Assembly: GCA_022495995.1 (NCBI GenBank)
Contig: JAFEMH010001246.1
Location: forward strand, 248,001 to 312,000
Reading direction: 5' to 3'
DNA length: 64,000 nt
From: Adenophora triphylla var. japonica
Taxonomy: Eukaryota > Streptophyta > Magnoliopsida > Asterales > Campanulaceae
The position numbers were made by a program, and so were the translations under genes. Positions 1 to 9,546 of this stretch are shown in pieces (the first letter of the stretch is position 1; every line of letters begins with the position of its first letter). The notes beneath the pieces were generated by a model. The model worked only from the letters and a program-made list of their open reading frames with translations. It made no database searches and was not told the origin of the DNA.

Positions 1-181
1 AGATCAGGTCAGAACATTGACATCAAGCTTGGTCTCTTTCGAGCATGTTTATTTGAGTAGAGCCATAGTCAGTGGGGGATTTTTTGAAGCGCAGGGCCAT
101 GCATCCTCTCTCAATTCGTTGACTTTTACTATCTTTTTGGGGGCATCGGCCGCCTTTCGGATTCTGTCCTATGATACGGGT

Positions 182-853
182 TTAGGCGCCTTGGAGGGGG
201 AGAGAACCTATAGTCTGGCGTAGTTGCTCGAATGTCAGTGTGCAGCAATAGTTGCTAGGACTTAGCATTATTTCGTTCACCCTTTCTGAGGATGAGGGGC
301 CTTGAGCTCTTTTTACGAGGGCCTCATTTACTATGACAAGACAATCGTCAAGGGTGATTTCCCTATCGCAAAATCTGACGATAAGGATTGGGTCCTTGGT
401 CTCATCAGGGTATTTGGAGAAGATGATATTGACAAAGTTGTCGTCATTTACGTGGTCGGAAGGATTTTTGGTCATGTCAACCATCTGCTTCCATTCGCCG
501 AACAACTGTTTGTACGGGATGTTGAGCTTCACGATCTCCATTGTATTTGACCCTTCAACATAGGTGACTTCATCTGAACTTGAGCCATTCTCAAATCTGA
601 GCAAGTTCACATAAGAGTTTCCATGCTGGTCTGTTACATCTTTTACTTCAGAGAGTTCTGATTCATCTCTGCTTGATGGTTCGACCCAAACCAAAGGACG
701 TCGTGTACCCTGCTGTAAAGCTGGTACTGCGAGGAAAACATCATGTCCTCTGCTTGAGCAGAGGGTCCTGATAGGGAATTCCCTATTTAATATTTCATGG
801 ACGGATGCCATACATTCCTCGTAGGTGTGCCTGTGTCTGTTGACCTTTATCAT
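182..853 (-). CDS. Element G polyprotein segment between protease and RT
   Basis: This 223-codon open frame is the best preserved piece of G. It follows the protease remnant of 25167-24674 once element A is removed, so it lies in the spacer that Tat/Ogre elements have between protease and reverse transcriptase. I see no catalytic motif. The protein is mostly polar, with a Trp-rich patch around residues 55 and 120 and a short Ser-rich stretch near residue 187. The first methionine is simply the first ATG in the frame; the natural protein would be part of a longer polyprotein and no separate function is known to me. The stop after residue 223 may be natural (Ogre-type elements are reported to splice before RT) or decay. 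Confidence 0.55.
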   Translation of the reverse strand: MIKVNRHRHTYEECMASVHEILNREFPIRTLCSSRGHDVFLAVPALQQGTRRPLVWVEPSSRDESELSEVKDVTDQHGNSYVNLLRFENGSSSDEVTYVEGSNTMEIVKLNIPYKQLFGEWKQMVDMTKNPSDHVNDDNFVNIIFSKYPDETKDPILIVRFCDREITLDDCLVIVNEALVKRAQGPSSSERVNEIMLSPSNYCCTLTFEQLRQTIGSLPLQGA

Positions 854-1138
854 GAAGATTTCTTCGTTAGGCCGGGCCGAGGACTTCGCTGGATGCTTAC
901 GAACTTGTGGTCGGAGAGGGGAGTTTTATGTCCCTGTATCATCGAGACTTCTAATGTTTCTTTCCATTTGGGATTCAAGTCTTGGAAAGGCAATTGAATC
1001 TTATGAACTTTATTGCTTCAGGCTCCTCCTGCTCGAGGGTGTTGACGTAATTGGCATCTCCGGACTCAGGGGGGTATCGATGAGATTTTCCTCGATTCTC
1101 CTTAGGATGGTCCGTGCGGGGTGTCATATGTGCACGGC
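854..1138 (-). pseudogene. Element G: degenerate protease-RT linker
   Basis: This stretch connects the linker frame of 853-182 with the protease end at 24674. It can be read as polyprotein only in short frames with stops (a 93-aa frame from 1256 runs into it from the LTR of A and is not real). The last five bases, 1134-1138, are the target duplication of element A. Confidence 0.55.
1134..1138. repeat. Left target-site duplication of element A (ACGGC)
   Basis: ACGGC directly precedes the TGTAAG start of the LTR at 1139. The same five bases follow the LTR end at 24673. Confidence 0.9.
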
Positions 1139-1377
1139 TGTAAGTACCCAAATCTGGCTCATGCCTTCCGGTTAAATTTCCCGACAATTTCGGTAAGTTT
1201 CCCGGTAATTCCCCGGACCTTCCTAGTGTTCCGGAAATATTCCGGAACTGTTCCAAAACAATTAAGGGCTGAAGGGGAAGCTTCCTAATTAAGAAACACG
1301 TTTTTCTTAATTAGGAAATGTTCTAGAATTTGCCACCTTGCATGATTCTAGAAACATGCTGAGTCACAAGGGATAAT

Positions 1378-1450
1378 GCCGCACGGCTGCATTAGCCAAG
1401 GGTCTCTGGCCGCACGACTTCATTAGCTATTTTCAGACTGCCTATAAATA
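1378..1450 (+). promoter_or_regulatory. Element A LTR core promoter with paired GC-rich motif
   Basis: TATAAATA at 1443-1450 is followed by GAGCCCTCCTCT, which is also found after the TATA box of element D. Two copies of a motif related to GCCGCACGGC followed by CATTAGC lie at 1378 and 1409. The same arrangement is in the 3' LTR (motif 23187, TATA 23252). TATA function is inferred from sequence only. Confidence 0.7.
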
Positions 1451-1789
1451 GAGCCCTCCTCTACCCATTTAACAACAACAAGATCACCAACCACTACACA
1501 ATACACTATATTCAAGCAAATGCTGCGAAGTTAGGAAGCAAAAAGGGTGCCAAGAAGCCTCCTCCCTCCTCCTTGAAGATCTAGAAGTTGGTCCTTTCAC
1601 CTAGCTCCACCCAAAAAAGAAGAGGCCACCATTGGTAACCTCTCACTCCCTAAACTTGCATCCTAATTGCTCTATATGATTTAATTGCTCATTGCATTTC
1701 ATATCTTGTTATTATCTTTGCTTGGGACTTGGCATTCATAGTTAAAGATCATATCTTTATACCCCTTTCCCCCTTTGCATGCATTAGGC

Positions 1790-2190
1790 ATCCCTTGCCA
1801 TTAAAGATGTAATCTTTTGAATCAAAGGTGCATCCTTTGCACCTAAAAACCCTATTTTTACATAAAAATGCCACCTTCATGCATCATTTGCATATAAAAT
1901 TCCAATCTTTATGATAAAAATGCATCCTTTGCACATGAAATCCTTTTTCAAGCATCCTTTGCATTAAAGATCATATCTTTATCCTAAATTAGCATCCCTT
2001 GCTTCTTCAAAATGCAACCTTCATGCATCCTTTGCATATTTAAATCCCAAGTTCTTCATAAAAATGCATCCTTTGCATAAAAATCATGTCTTATTGCATC
2101 CTTTGCAAATAAAGATCATTTCTTTAAATCAAATGCATCCTTTGCAACCCAAAAATGTCATCTTTTCACTAAAAATGTCATTTTTACATG
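1790..2190 (+). repeat. Short interspersed repeats related to GCATCCTTTGCA in LTR A
   Basis: The phrase GCATCCTTTGCA, or close variants, recurs about a dozen times, separated by A/T-rich spacers such as AAAGATCATATCTTT. The same block is in the 3' LTR at about 23600-24010. It makes chance open frames (for example 2064-2336) that I do not regard as genes. Confidence 0.75.
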
Positions 2191-2865
2191 CATTCCCCCA
2201 TGTCCCCATTAGCAACCTTGGAACGGACCGGTGTAAAAGATTCTATCTTTACATCGTTCCTTCCATTAAAGGTTTCATAATCTCTTTAGAAAGGGATAAC
2301 CTTGAACCCTATATCTCCGATTACCACTTAAGATGAGTATGAAGCATCTATATGAGCTCGACCGTCTTAAAGTGTAGGATTGATGGGCTAAGGACATTCC
2401 TTCCTAAAGAACCTCATTTTGTGACTATAAAAGGGAGTCATTCTCTCGATCATGCAAAGTCCCGAGGTTAAAATGCAATGATCACAAGTCCAAGATGAGG
2501 ACGGGATCATAATCCCAAATACATAAAATTCCAAGAAATCCCGAGCGACAACCAATAAATGGTTTGTACGTCCGGAAGACAACTTGGGACATTCCCCTCC
2601 TATTTTCAAACACATGCACACAAGAAAGCACGCAAGCAAGCACGATTAATGAAATCTTGGGAGACTTGCTCCGGCAAGGCACCTTGGGTGAACAACGATC
2701 CGTTCTTCCCAAGGGGTAACTTAACCTCCGAACCCATAAAATCTTTTTTTCAAAGTTTTGAGGTAATCAAAATGGCGTGGCGACTCCGTTTTTCAAATTA
2801 AACCGGATGTCTTCAAACTCGCGTGAATTTCCAATACACAAAATTTGGGGCACACATTCACAGTT

Positions 2866-2883
2866 TGGCGACTCCGCTGGGGA
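2866..2883 (+). promoter_or_regulatory. Element A primer-binding site (tRNA-Arg type)
   Basis: TGGCGACTCCGCTGGGGA begins three bases after the LTR. It is complementary to the 3' end of a plant tRNA-Arg whose acceptor stem reads GACTCC/GGAGTC. Ogre and other Tat elements are known to use tRNA-Arg. The tRNA identity is from memory of the tRNA sequence. Confidence 0.8.
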
Positions 2884-4442
2884 CATCCCAAAGGAGAAAA
2901 GCTTTTATTTTCAAAACAAAAATCGATACTAGGTATATAGGTGGAAACCATTTAACCTTCCTGTATCGCTCCCTAACCCGGGGCTTGGGATAACCGGTGG
3001 TTTAACAATCCCACGTACCAGTATCCCTTTTCGAAAAAAAAAAAATTTGAAAAAATAAAAGAAAGCTTTTTCCCTTTGAGCGGGTTAGACTCTCGTCGCT
3101 GATTTCATTAATCTTGCTTGCTTTCTTTACCTTGCATTGCATCATTTGCATCTTGGAATCTGTGCATACTTTAAACGGGAAACAACCCGAAAAATAGCAA
3201 AGGAGTGGAACCTGGAAAATTGATCAATGCAGTCATACGGCTCAATCCTCCTTGGATTCTGACCGGGCGACCTCAGTGGCAATTCCACCAGGAAAAATTA
3301 TGGTTAATCTGGCAGTCCTAGCAGCTTGGGGCTACTCAGCTCCATGATCGATCGGAGCTCCATAAAATTTACGTGCTTACGTGCTGCATTTTCCCCATCC
3401 CGAAAATCATTCCTTTAAAACACATTTATGAAAATTTCTGTTTTAACTCAAAAAGGAACATTTTTAGGAGACCGCACACTACGCGCACCTGATATATCCT
3501 GTACACTTTGCACGTACGTCCTTCAAACCCGGGGTGGTTCGAGCTGCAGCCACGGACAGCCTTACGATGCTCCCGGGCGCGCACGGAATCATTCCAACCT
3601 CCCCATGGCAGCCAGTGTCGACCAATGCACAGTCCGTATCACACGTTTCAAAAAACCGTGACTTTTTTTGTTGGTTTTTGGTCTAGTCCGTGTCATATAG
3701 CCCAGTTGCATACCCTCGTAAAGGTCAAGCCTTAGTTCATAACGGAAGCCAAGATTTTCGCTCAAGCGAAACTCTGCCAAAATTCCGACAAGGAAAAATT
3801 GGTAGAACCTTGACTCCGACATTGACTTTGACCTTGACCTGCACGGAATGCCTAAGAGTCGAGACCGAGTCTTTGCCAACAAAATCCAAAGATCTTTCGC
3901 TCAAGCGAAGCTCTGCCAAAATTCCGACAAGGAAAAATTGGCAAGATCTTGACCCGGCATTGACTTCAATTCTGACTCACACACTGCGTATGCAACGAAG
4001 TTCAATGTGACACTGTGCCATCCGGCTTTTGCCGCCCGACCCATGCCTATTATCTTCTCGGACATTACCGAAAGTCAAAACGTCATTCGCTCAAGCGAAA
4101 TTCTGCCGAAATTCAATCAAGGCTGAAAGACGAGACTTTCCCGGTATTGCCTTGACCATAATCCGCATCGCTCGTGCATTGAAAGTTCCTATGACCCGCT
4201 AGACCCGTTAGGAGCATTCTTTACTCTCGGTCGGTGGGATCCGCGTGCCCTATAGGACCCTCGCCCTGGGCCTCCACCCCGGGAGGTCGAAATACAGTGG
4301 AATACGAGGGGCTTATAGACGTAGTGACGAACCCACCGATCCAGATCTAGAGTAGTTGCGAAAAAGAAGGGCAAAATTCCTTTTCCAACCAAATAGAAAT
4401 TAATAAAAGACACTGTTTTAAGTAAACTCGGAAGATTCTAAT
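2884..4442 (+). other. Element A untranslated leader
   Basis: No protein-coding frame I can support. It holds an A-rich run near 3030-3065 and three copies of a roughly 40-bp unit at 3759, 3898 and 4088, each starting with the palindrome TTCGCT-CA-AGCGAA. The last 200 bases contain the structured block shared with D and G (separate entry). Confidence 0.7.
4228..4390 (+). promoter_or_regulatory. Conserved stem-loop block of the Tat leader (copy in A)
   Basis: This block is clearly alignable with 32060-32225 in D and, reversed, with about 63519-63665 in G, although flanking leader sequence is not. CTATAG plus ACCCTCG at 4250-4263 can pair with CGAGGGG plus TTATAG at 4305-4318, enclosing a GGG/CCC hairpin. 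It lies just before gag in all three. A packaging, dimer or translation signal is a guess. Confidence 0.6.
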
Positions 4443-4930
4443 TTGCATATTGCCCGAGCCTTCACTCTAAACACCTACCCCGAGTCTAAACCTTTCCTAT
4501 CCCTTTCCGCATCGAGAAAGAAGTGGGTGAGAACACCGGGTCGCCGACTTGTTAGCGCAGAATTCTCGTACGCTCGCTGTAATCCTCGCTTTGTCGCCTT
4601 TCCAAAGGTCAAAATGGCCAACATGGTAGTCAACAATGGTAATGACCAAGTAGTCTGGAGAGGCCATCCCAGCTCAACCCAAGCCCCATATATGGTATGA
4701 TGTATGCGCGATCGTGAGGATTGTCCTGGAATATGAGTATCAAGAATGGATTAATGAAGACGCTCCTTCAAGAAAGAAGAAGAAGAGAAAGTCCACGCAG
4801 CAGAAATTAAAGGAAAGGTATGAAGCCGGGGACAAGAGCGTGGGAACTTTAGGGAGCCTTCAGCAAATTTGACTACTACGTCGCTATGCAAAAGAACCCG
4901 CCAAGGAACCCATCATTCAAAGCACAAATT
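4443..4930 (+). pseudogene. Element A gag remnant, central part deleted
   Basis: The N-terminal part (4443-4690) aligns with the Gag N-terminus of G: both have a Lys-Pro-Phe/Tyr-Leu-Ser-Leu stretch, then Trp and a PGR motif. At about 4680 the sequence jumps to a piece that in G lies after the zinc knuckle (HIWYDVC, then a Lys-rich stretch and EAGD-SVGTLGEPS). The capsid-like retrotransposon gag domain and the zinc knuckle, about 450 residues in G, are therefore missing, and the remainder has stops. Element A cannot make its own capsid. Confidence 0.65.
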
Positions 4931-5683
4931 CACTCGACACCCATGTGGACAAGTGACCCTCTTGAAGCGTAAAGTGCTGAATTTGTGGCCATCGTGAAAT
5001 TCAATGAGAAGCTAGCATCTAGAAGCGTAATACGTAAAGCCTATTGAATACGTAGCCGGACAAGGAAGAATTAAGATCCCTTCAAGAAGACTTCATCAAG
5101 CATTATCCGTGCCAACCCTCCGCTGGCTATACCGACAAGGTCGTGGTGTCCAAGATCGCAAAGAGAAAATGAGTTATCGCCAGCTGCATTGATAAGATGA
5201 GCCGGACTCTTCGCTCAATGAGCCCATTGTCACGTACGAGCTCGCCGAGAGGTTGCATCAAGCTACTCTAGCTCCCTCACCATCTTTCCACTGCACCGCC
5301 CGTCAATGATTTCCGCAAGTTTTTGATCAATTTGAAGTCTCCAACTTTCTCAAGAATGCCGACAAGAGTGCTACTCCCTGTGGCAACAAAGAAGAAGGAG
5401 TGAGATCCCGGTCCAACCCTCACAAATACCCTCGAGTCAATAAGTAGTGTAGGGTCCAGAGTCGCCGAGTCAGAATCTTTGAATTCCAGCCCTTCCGAGT
5501 CATCCGAAGGCCTCAAGCCCGAGGACTATCAAAATGTAATCGATGTCATCTTTCCCCTTATTTTGAATGAAATGACAGATCTTTCGAGTATCCTCTTATT
5601 GCCAACTTAACAAATGATAAATTAACTCAAAACTTAACAACAGCTTAATAATGAATCATTTGAACAAGATGCAAACACACTAA
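4931..5683 (+). other. Element A: decayed protease to RT linker
   Basis: By position this should encode protease and the long linker before RT. All three forward frames carry stops, and I cannot identify an aspartic protease active site. The reverse-strand frame at 5277-5516 has no recognisable features. Confidence 0.4.
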
Positions 5684-6933
5684 ATGAACAATACATTAAA
5701 GAAATCTTTAAGGTGTTTCGTAAAAGAGGAAAACCGAGCCCAAGCCGCCGAGGAGGTTTTGACAAGTGTGAACTTGGGTACCGTCGAGGAACCTAAAGAG
5801 ACACAGATTGGAAACTTCTTCCAGTGGGGTCAACGGGACACACCGATCGATCTGCTCGTAGAATACGTCGACGTGTTTCGCATGGTCATACAGGATATGC
5901 CGGGCTAGACAGCTCAATAGTGGAGCACAGATCCCTCTAGCACCGATGCTAAGCCGCAAATCGTAAATTGAGGAAGATCAAGCCGAATGGTCTCTACAGG
6001 TCAAAGAAGAAATTGAGAAGCTATCAAGGGTAGGATTCATCGTAGTCATCGAATATCCGACATGGTTGTCCAATATTGTGACCGTAACCAAAGCCAATGG
6101 GAAGGTGCGCCGTGTGGATTTCCGAGATCTAAACAAGGCCATTTCCCCAAGGACGATTACCCTTTGCCAAACATAGACATCCTGGTAGACTCCACCGCCA
6201 ACTACGAAGTCAAATCCTTCGTTGATGGCTTTGCAGTGCTACAACCAGATCAAGATGGCCGAAGAAGACCAAGAAAAGATGCCTTCACCACACCGTGGGA
6301 ACTTATCAAGCTATACAAAGGATGCCATTTGGGCTTAAGAACGTCGGGGCTACTTACCAAAGGGCAGCGACCGCGCTTTTTCATGACATGATCCACAAGG
6401 AGATTTAGGTCTATGTAGACGACATGATAATCCACTCCAAAGGCGAGGATGGGCAGCACTTTGTTGACCTGCGGAAGTTCTTTGAGAGGCTGAGACAACA
6501 TTCCATAAGACTAAACCCTGCCAAATGCACCTTCGGAGTGACAAGGGGAAAAGTGCTTGGGTATATGGTCATGGAGCGAGGTATCGAAGTTGACCCCCGA
6601 AAGATCAAAGCCATTATGGACATGAGGCCACCTCAAACCTGCATTTAAGTCAAGAGCTTTATGGGTAAGTTGCAGACATCACCAAGTTTCACAATCGCTG
6701 ACCACTATGTGCGAGCCCATCTTCAAGCTCATGAAGAAGAATGTAGATACAGAATGGACCGAGGAATGCCAGGATGCCTTCGATCAGATCAAAGCATACT
6801 TAGTACATCCTAATGTCAGGATGCCTTCGATCAGATCAAAGCATACTTAGTACATCCTCCGGTACTATGTCCCCCACATAGACAGAAACCTCTTCTGCTC
6901 TATCTCACTGTCACTGATACGGCAGTTGGGGCC
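5684..6933 (+). pseudogene. Element A reverse transcriptase, broken
   Basis: RT palm sequence is spread over several frames. The segment 6062-6391 has the KDDYPLPNID stretch that precedes the RT fingers and palm. The catalytic YVDD box is intact at 6412-6423, and 6424-6648 carries the following helix (LNPAKCTFGV) and the VDPRKI block. Frameshifts and stops occur at about 5910, 6390 and 6650. The piece 6700-6933 (TEECQDAF) is the RT thumb/RNase H join. In an intact element this enzyme copies the RNA into DNA in cytoplasmic particles; this copy cannot. Confidence 0.8.
6771..6858 (+). repeat. 41-bp local direct duplication in RT
   Basis: The 41 bases at 6771-6811 are repeated at 6818-6858, separated by AATGTC. 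The 47-bp step is not a multiple of three, so it shifts the reading frame between RT and RNase H. It looks like replication or template slippage, or an assembly artefact. Confidence 0.85.
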
Positions 6934-8009
6934 ATGCTTCCTCAGGAGAAGAAAGACTCTCGGGTAGAGAATGCCATTTACTTTGTCAGCCGGAAGCTGC
7001 AGGGAAGTGAGCTCAATTACTCATCATGTGAAAAGACCTGTGCAGGACTGGTCTGGGTAGTCGGCAAGTTGAAGCATTATATGCAAGCCCACCCTGTGAA
7101 TTTGGTCTCAAAAATGGACCCCATCAAGTACATCTTTGATAAGCCTTCCCTCTCGATGCGTCTGGCAAAGTGGTCATTCTTCTTGGCAGAATACGACATC
7201 AACTATGTGACTAGAAAGGCCATCAAAGGCCAAGCATTGTCAGACCATCTGGCGAACTTCCCCAGTAATGAGGACAAAGGGCCTGAACCCCAATTCCCAG
7301 ATGAAGGGATCTTCGCAGTTGAGCCTGAAAACCGATGGCAATTATTCTTTGACGGAGCCGCTAACAAAAGAGGAAACGGCGTCGGGATGCTACTGGTCGA
7401 TCCGAAAGATGAGCATAAACCCATAGCCCTCAAGTTGAACTTCCCTGCCACGAACAATGTCACCGAGTACGAAGCTTGCATTGCTGGTTTGGAGGCTGCC
7501 TTAGAAAGGAATGTCAAGGAGCTCAAAGTTTACGGAGACTCAGCCCTGATCATCAACCAGGTTTCCAACAAATGGAAGACTGTGGACCCTAATCTGCAGC
7601 GGTATCATGCCCATATAGAGGAGTTGACTGGACAGTTCAGAGAAGTGACTTTCCACTACTTGCCAAGGGAAAAGAACAAATTCGCAGATTCCCTAGCTAC
7701 TCTAGCCTCACTGGTAGAGATCCCCGAGGGAAAAGCCATAAAACCCTTCCGAGTGGGTAGAAGAGAAGCCCCAGCCTTCTGTTGTGAAGTAGACCTGGGA
7801 CCCGAGCCTATAAAAGAACCCTGGTACAATCAAATTTACCAGTTCCTCAAAGATGGAGGGTCAGCTTTCAAAGACGAAGAAGGTAGACCGAAAGAAGGTA
7901 TCAGAGCCAAGAGCTTACAAGCCCTGAAAAGGTTGGCCTCCCATTATGTCATTCTAGGAGGCAACTTGTACAAAAAGCGGTACCAAGGACCACTCCTCTT
8001 GTGCGTCAC
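6934..8009 (+). CDS. Element A RNase H and archaeal-type RNase H (pol segment)
   Basis: This open frame (about 358 codons before the insertion of B) is the best preserved pol part. Residues 1-108 are the Ty3-type RNase H (NAIYFVSRKL, then a C-terminal block ending SDHLANFP). Residues about 135-260 form a second RNase H of the archaeal type: FDGAAN with D140, TEYEA with E178, YGDSA with D202 and FADSLATLAS with D252, so all four acidic catalytic residues remain. The double RNase H defines the Tat lineage. The frame continues towards integrase and is cut at 8009 by element B. Given the broken RT upstream it is probably not translated as an active polyprotein. Confidence 0.9.
8005..8009. repeat. 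Left target-site duplication of element B (GTCAC)
   Basis: GTCAC precedes the LTR start at 8010 and recurs at 15349-15353 directly after the right LTR. It interrupts the A polyprotein between the linker and the integrase zinc domain. Confidence 0.93.
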
Positions 8010-9425
8010 TGATGAGTGAGTTTTACACTCATCCATTGAATACTTTATGGACTTATACTTAGCTTAATTCTTGAGTTTTGTGTATTTTAATGGGTGTTTT
8101 TAGTGTTCTTCTAGTTTTCAGGGTCCAAGTGAAGATTGAGCAAATTAGAAGCATTTTGTGCCACTTTGGAAGTTTGAGGGCCAAACTGTAATTTTCGGAA
8201 GTTCAGGGACCTTATTGCAATTTTAATTTTGGAGGTTGAAAAAATGGTTCTCTAAAGTTCAGGGGCGAAGCGAAAATATGAAGTTCAAGGTCGGAAGTGC
8301 AACAAAAATTTTTATTATGTCCAAAATGCGAAGAAAGGCAACGGTGCAATTATGGGACGGAACGAATTAAAAGTGGGACAAAACAAGGCATGGCTGGGCC
8401 AAATGGAGTGGCTGTGGCCGCATGAATGGAGAAAGTGGCCGGCCAAGGGAGTGACCTGGCCGAAGGAACCAAGGCAAGCAATGGGCAGTTGGGCCGAAGG
8501 GTTCAGGCATTTGAGCCAAGGAAGGATTGGCGTTTTGGGCCTAGTTTGGGGCTTGAGTTTACGGTGACTATTCATGTTCAAGCCTAGGAATATTAAAAGG
8601 CTACACTTGGTTTTTGGTTTAAGGAGGTGGGTATTATTTTTTAAGAGTGAAAAAAGGAACAGTTCTCTAAAAGGGGGGAAACAGAATAATTATCATCTTA
8701 ATTTCTTTCATTTTTTTCTTTGGTGTTCTTCATATTTCCATGAATAGCTAATTTTCTTAGTTCTTGGAATTGGAGGTAACAATTATGTTTTAAGTTTTAT
8801 TTTTCATCTTTTTCATTGTAAGATTTGGGATTATCAAGTAGTTCTTAATGCAATTTTAGAATATGTATGTTGCATGCCATATGTGTTTTTGAATGGTCTT
8901 GAATTATAATTGTGAACCGCCAAATTTGCAATTGTAATTAGTCGTTGCTTGATAATTACAATTTGTTGAATCCCCGCCAAAAGATTCATAAGAATTGTAG
9001 TTCTTGATGTTCTTCTTTTCTTAATGGGTTTTCAATTAATCTATGAACGGGCCAAGGGAATAGATCAGTTGGAAACACTTGATTGCAAATCACCCGCCTA
9101 AGTGTCCCAATCATAATTTCGTAAGAACGAACCCCAAGTATACTTTGATTGATGATTATTGAAATTTGAGCATAATTGTGAACCCAATCCCGGGAATTCC
9201 ATTTTATTTTATTATTTAAATCTCTTCTATATAAATTTAGTCATTTCTTCAAAAGTATTAGTTTTTAGAACAAAACCCTCATTTTTATTACATCTTTGTC
9301 CTAGCAATAATCATTTCTACTTTGAAATACGTGTCTCGGTGGTTCGACCCTACTTACCCTATCTACAAATCAATTGTAGGTAGTTTGAGTTGGAATTTAG
9401 TTTTGACGCAATTCGACACTCGTCA
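8010..9425 (+). repeat. Element B 5' LTR
   Basis: Starts TGATGAGTGAG and ends CACTCGTCA. The ends form an extended imperfect inverted repeat (TGATGAGTG against TGACGAGTG), and the first 24 bases also fold into a hairpin (8011-8018 with 8026-8033). A possible TATA-like TATATAAAT is near 9227, but I am unsure of it. Confidence 0.95.
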
Positions 9426-9430
9426 AAATT

Positions 9431-9448
9431 TGGCGCCGTTGCCGGGGA
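9431..9448 (+). promoter_or_regulatory. Element B primer-binding site (tRNA-Asp type)
   Basis: TGGCGCCGTTGCCGGGGA starts six bases after the LTR. It is complementary to the 3' end of plant tRNA-Asp, the primer typical of Athila elements. Confidence 0.88.
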
Positions 9449-9546
9449 CGCGTTTATTTTAAAGTTGATTTAATTATTTGCTATTGTGAATATTTTTTTT
9501 GTATATATTTTTGTTTTAACTTGGTGACCGACGACTAAACATTCAA

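Larger units (their letters stand above)
1139..2862 (+). repeat. Element A 5' LTR
   Basis: Begins TGTAAGTACCC and ends CACATTCACA, directly before the primer site. It matches 22948-24673 along its whole length with scattered single changes. The TATA box is at 1443-1450, so U3 is about 330 bp and R-U5 about 1.4 kb, an unusually long transcribed part. Confidence 0.95.

Noticed and set aside
2064..2336. 90-codon frame in LTR A and its copy at 23874-24146
   Set aside because: Lies in the repeated GCATCCTTTGCA block of the LTR; no recognisable protein.
2866..2883. tRNA-like words TGGCGACTCCGCTGGGGA and TGGCGCCGTTGCCGGGGA
   Set aside because: They are primer-binding sites next to LTRs; no cloverleaf tRNA gene is present.
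5684..6650. Possible endogenous pararetrovirus because of the RT YVDD box
   Set aside because: LTRs, primer site, double RNase H and integrase identify a Tat retrotransposon.
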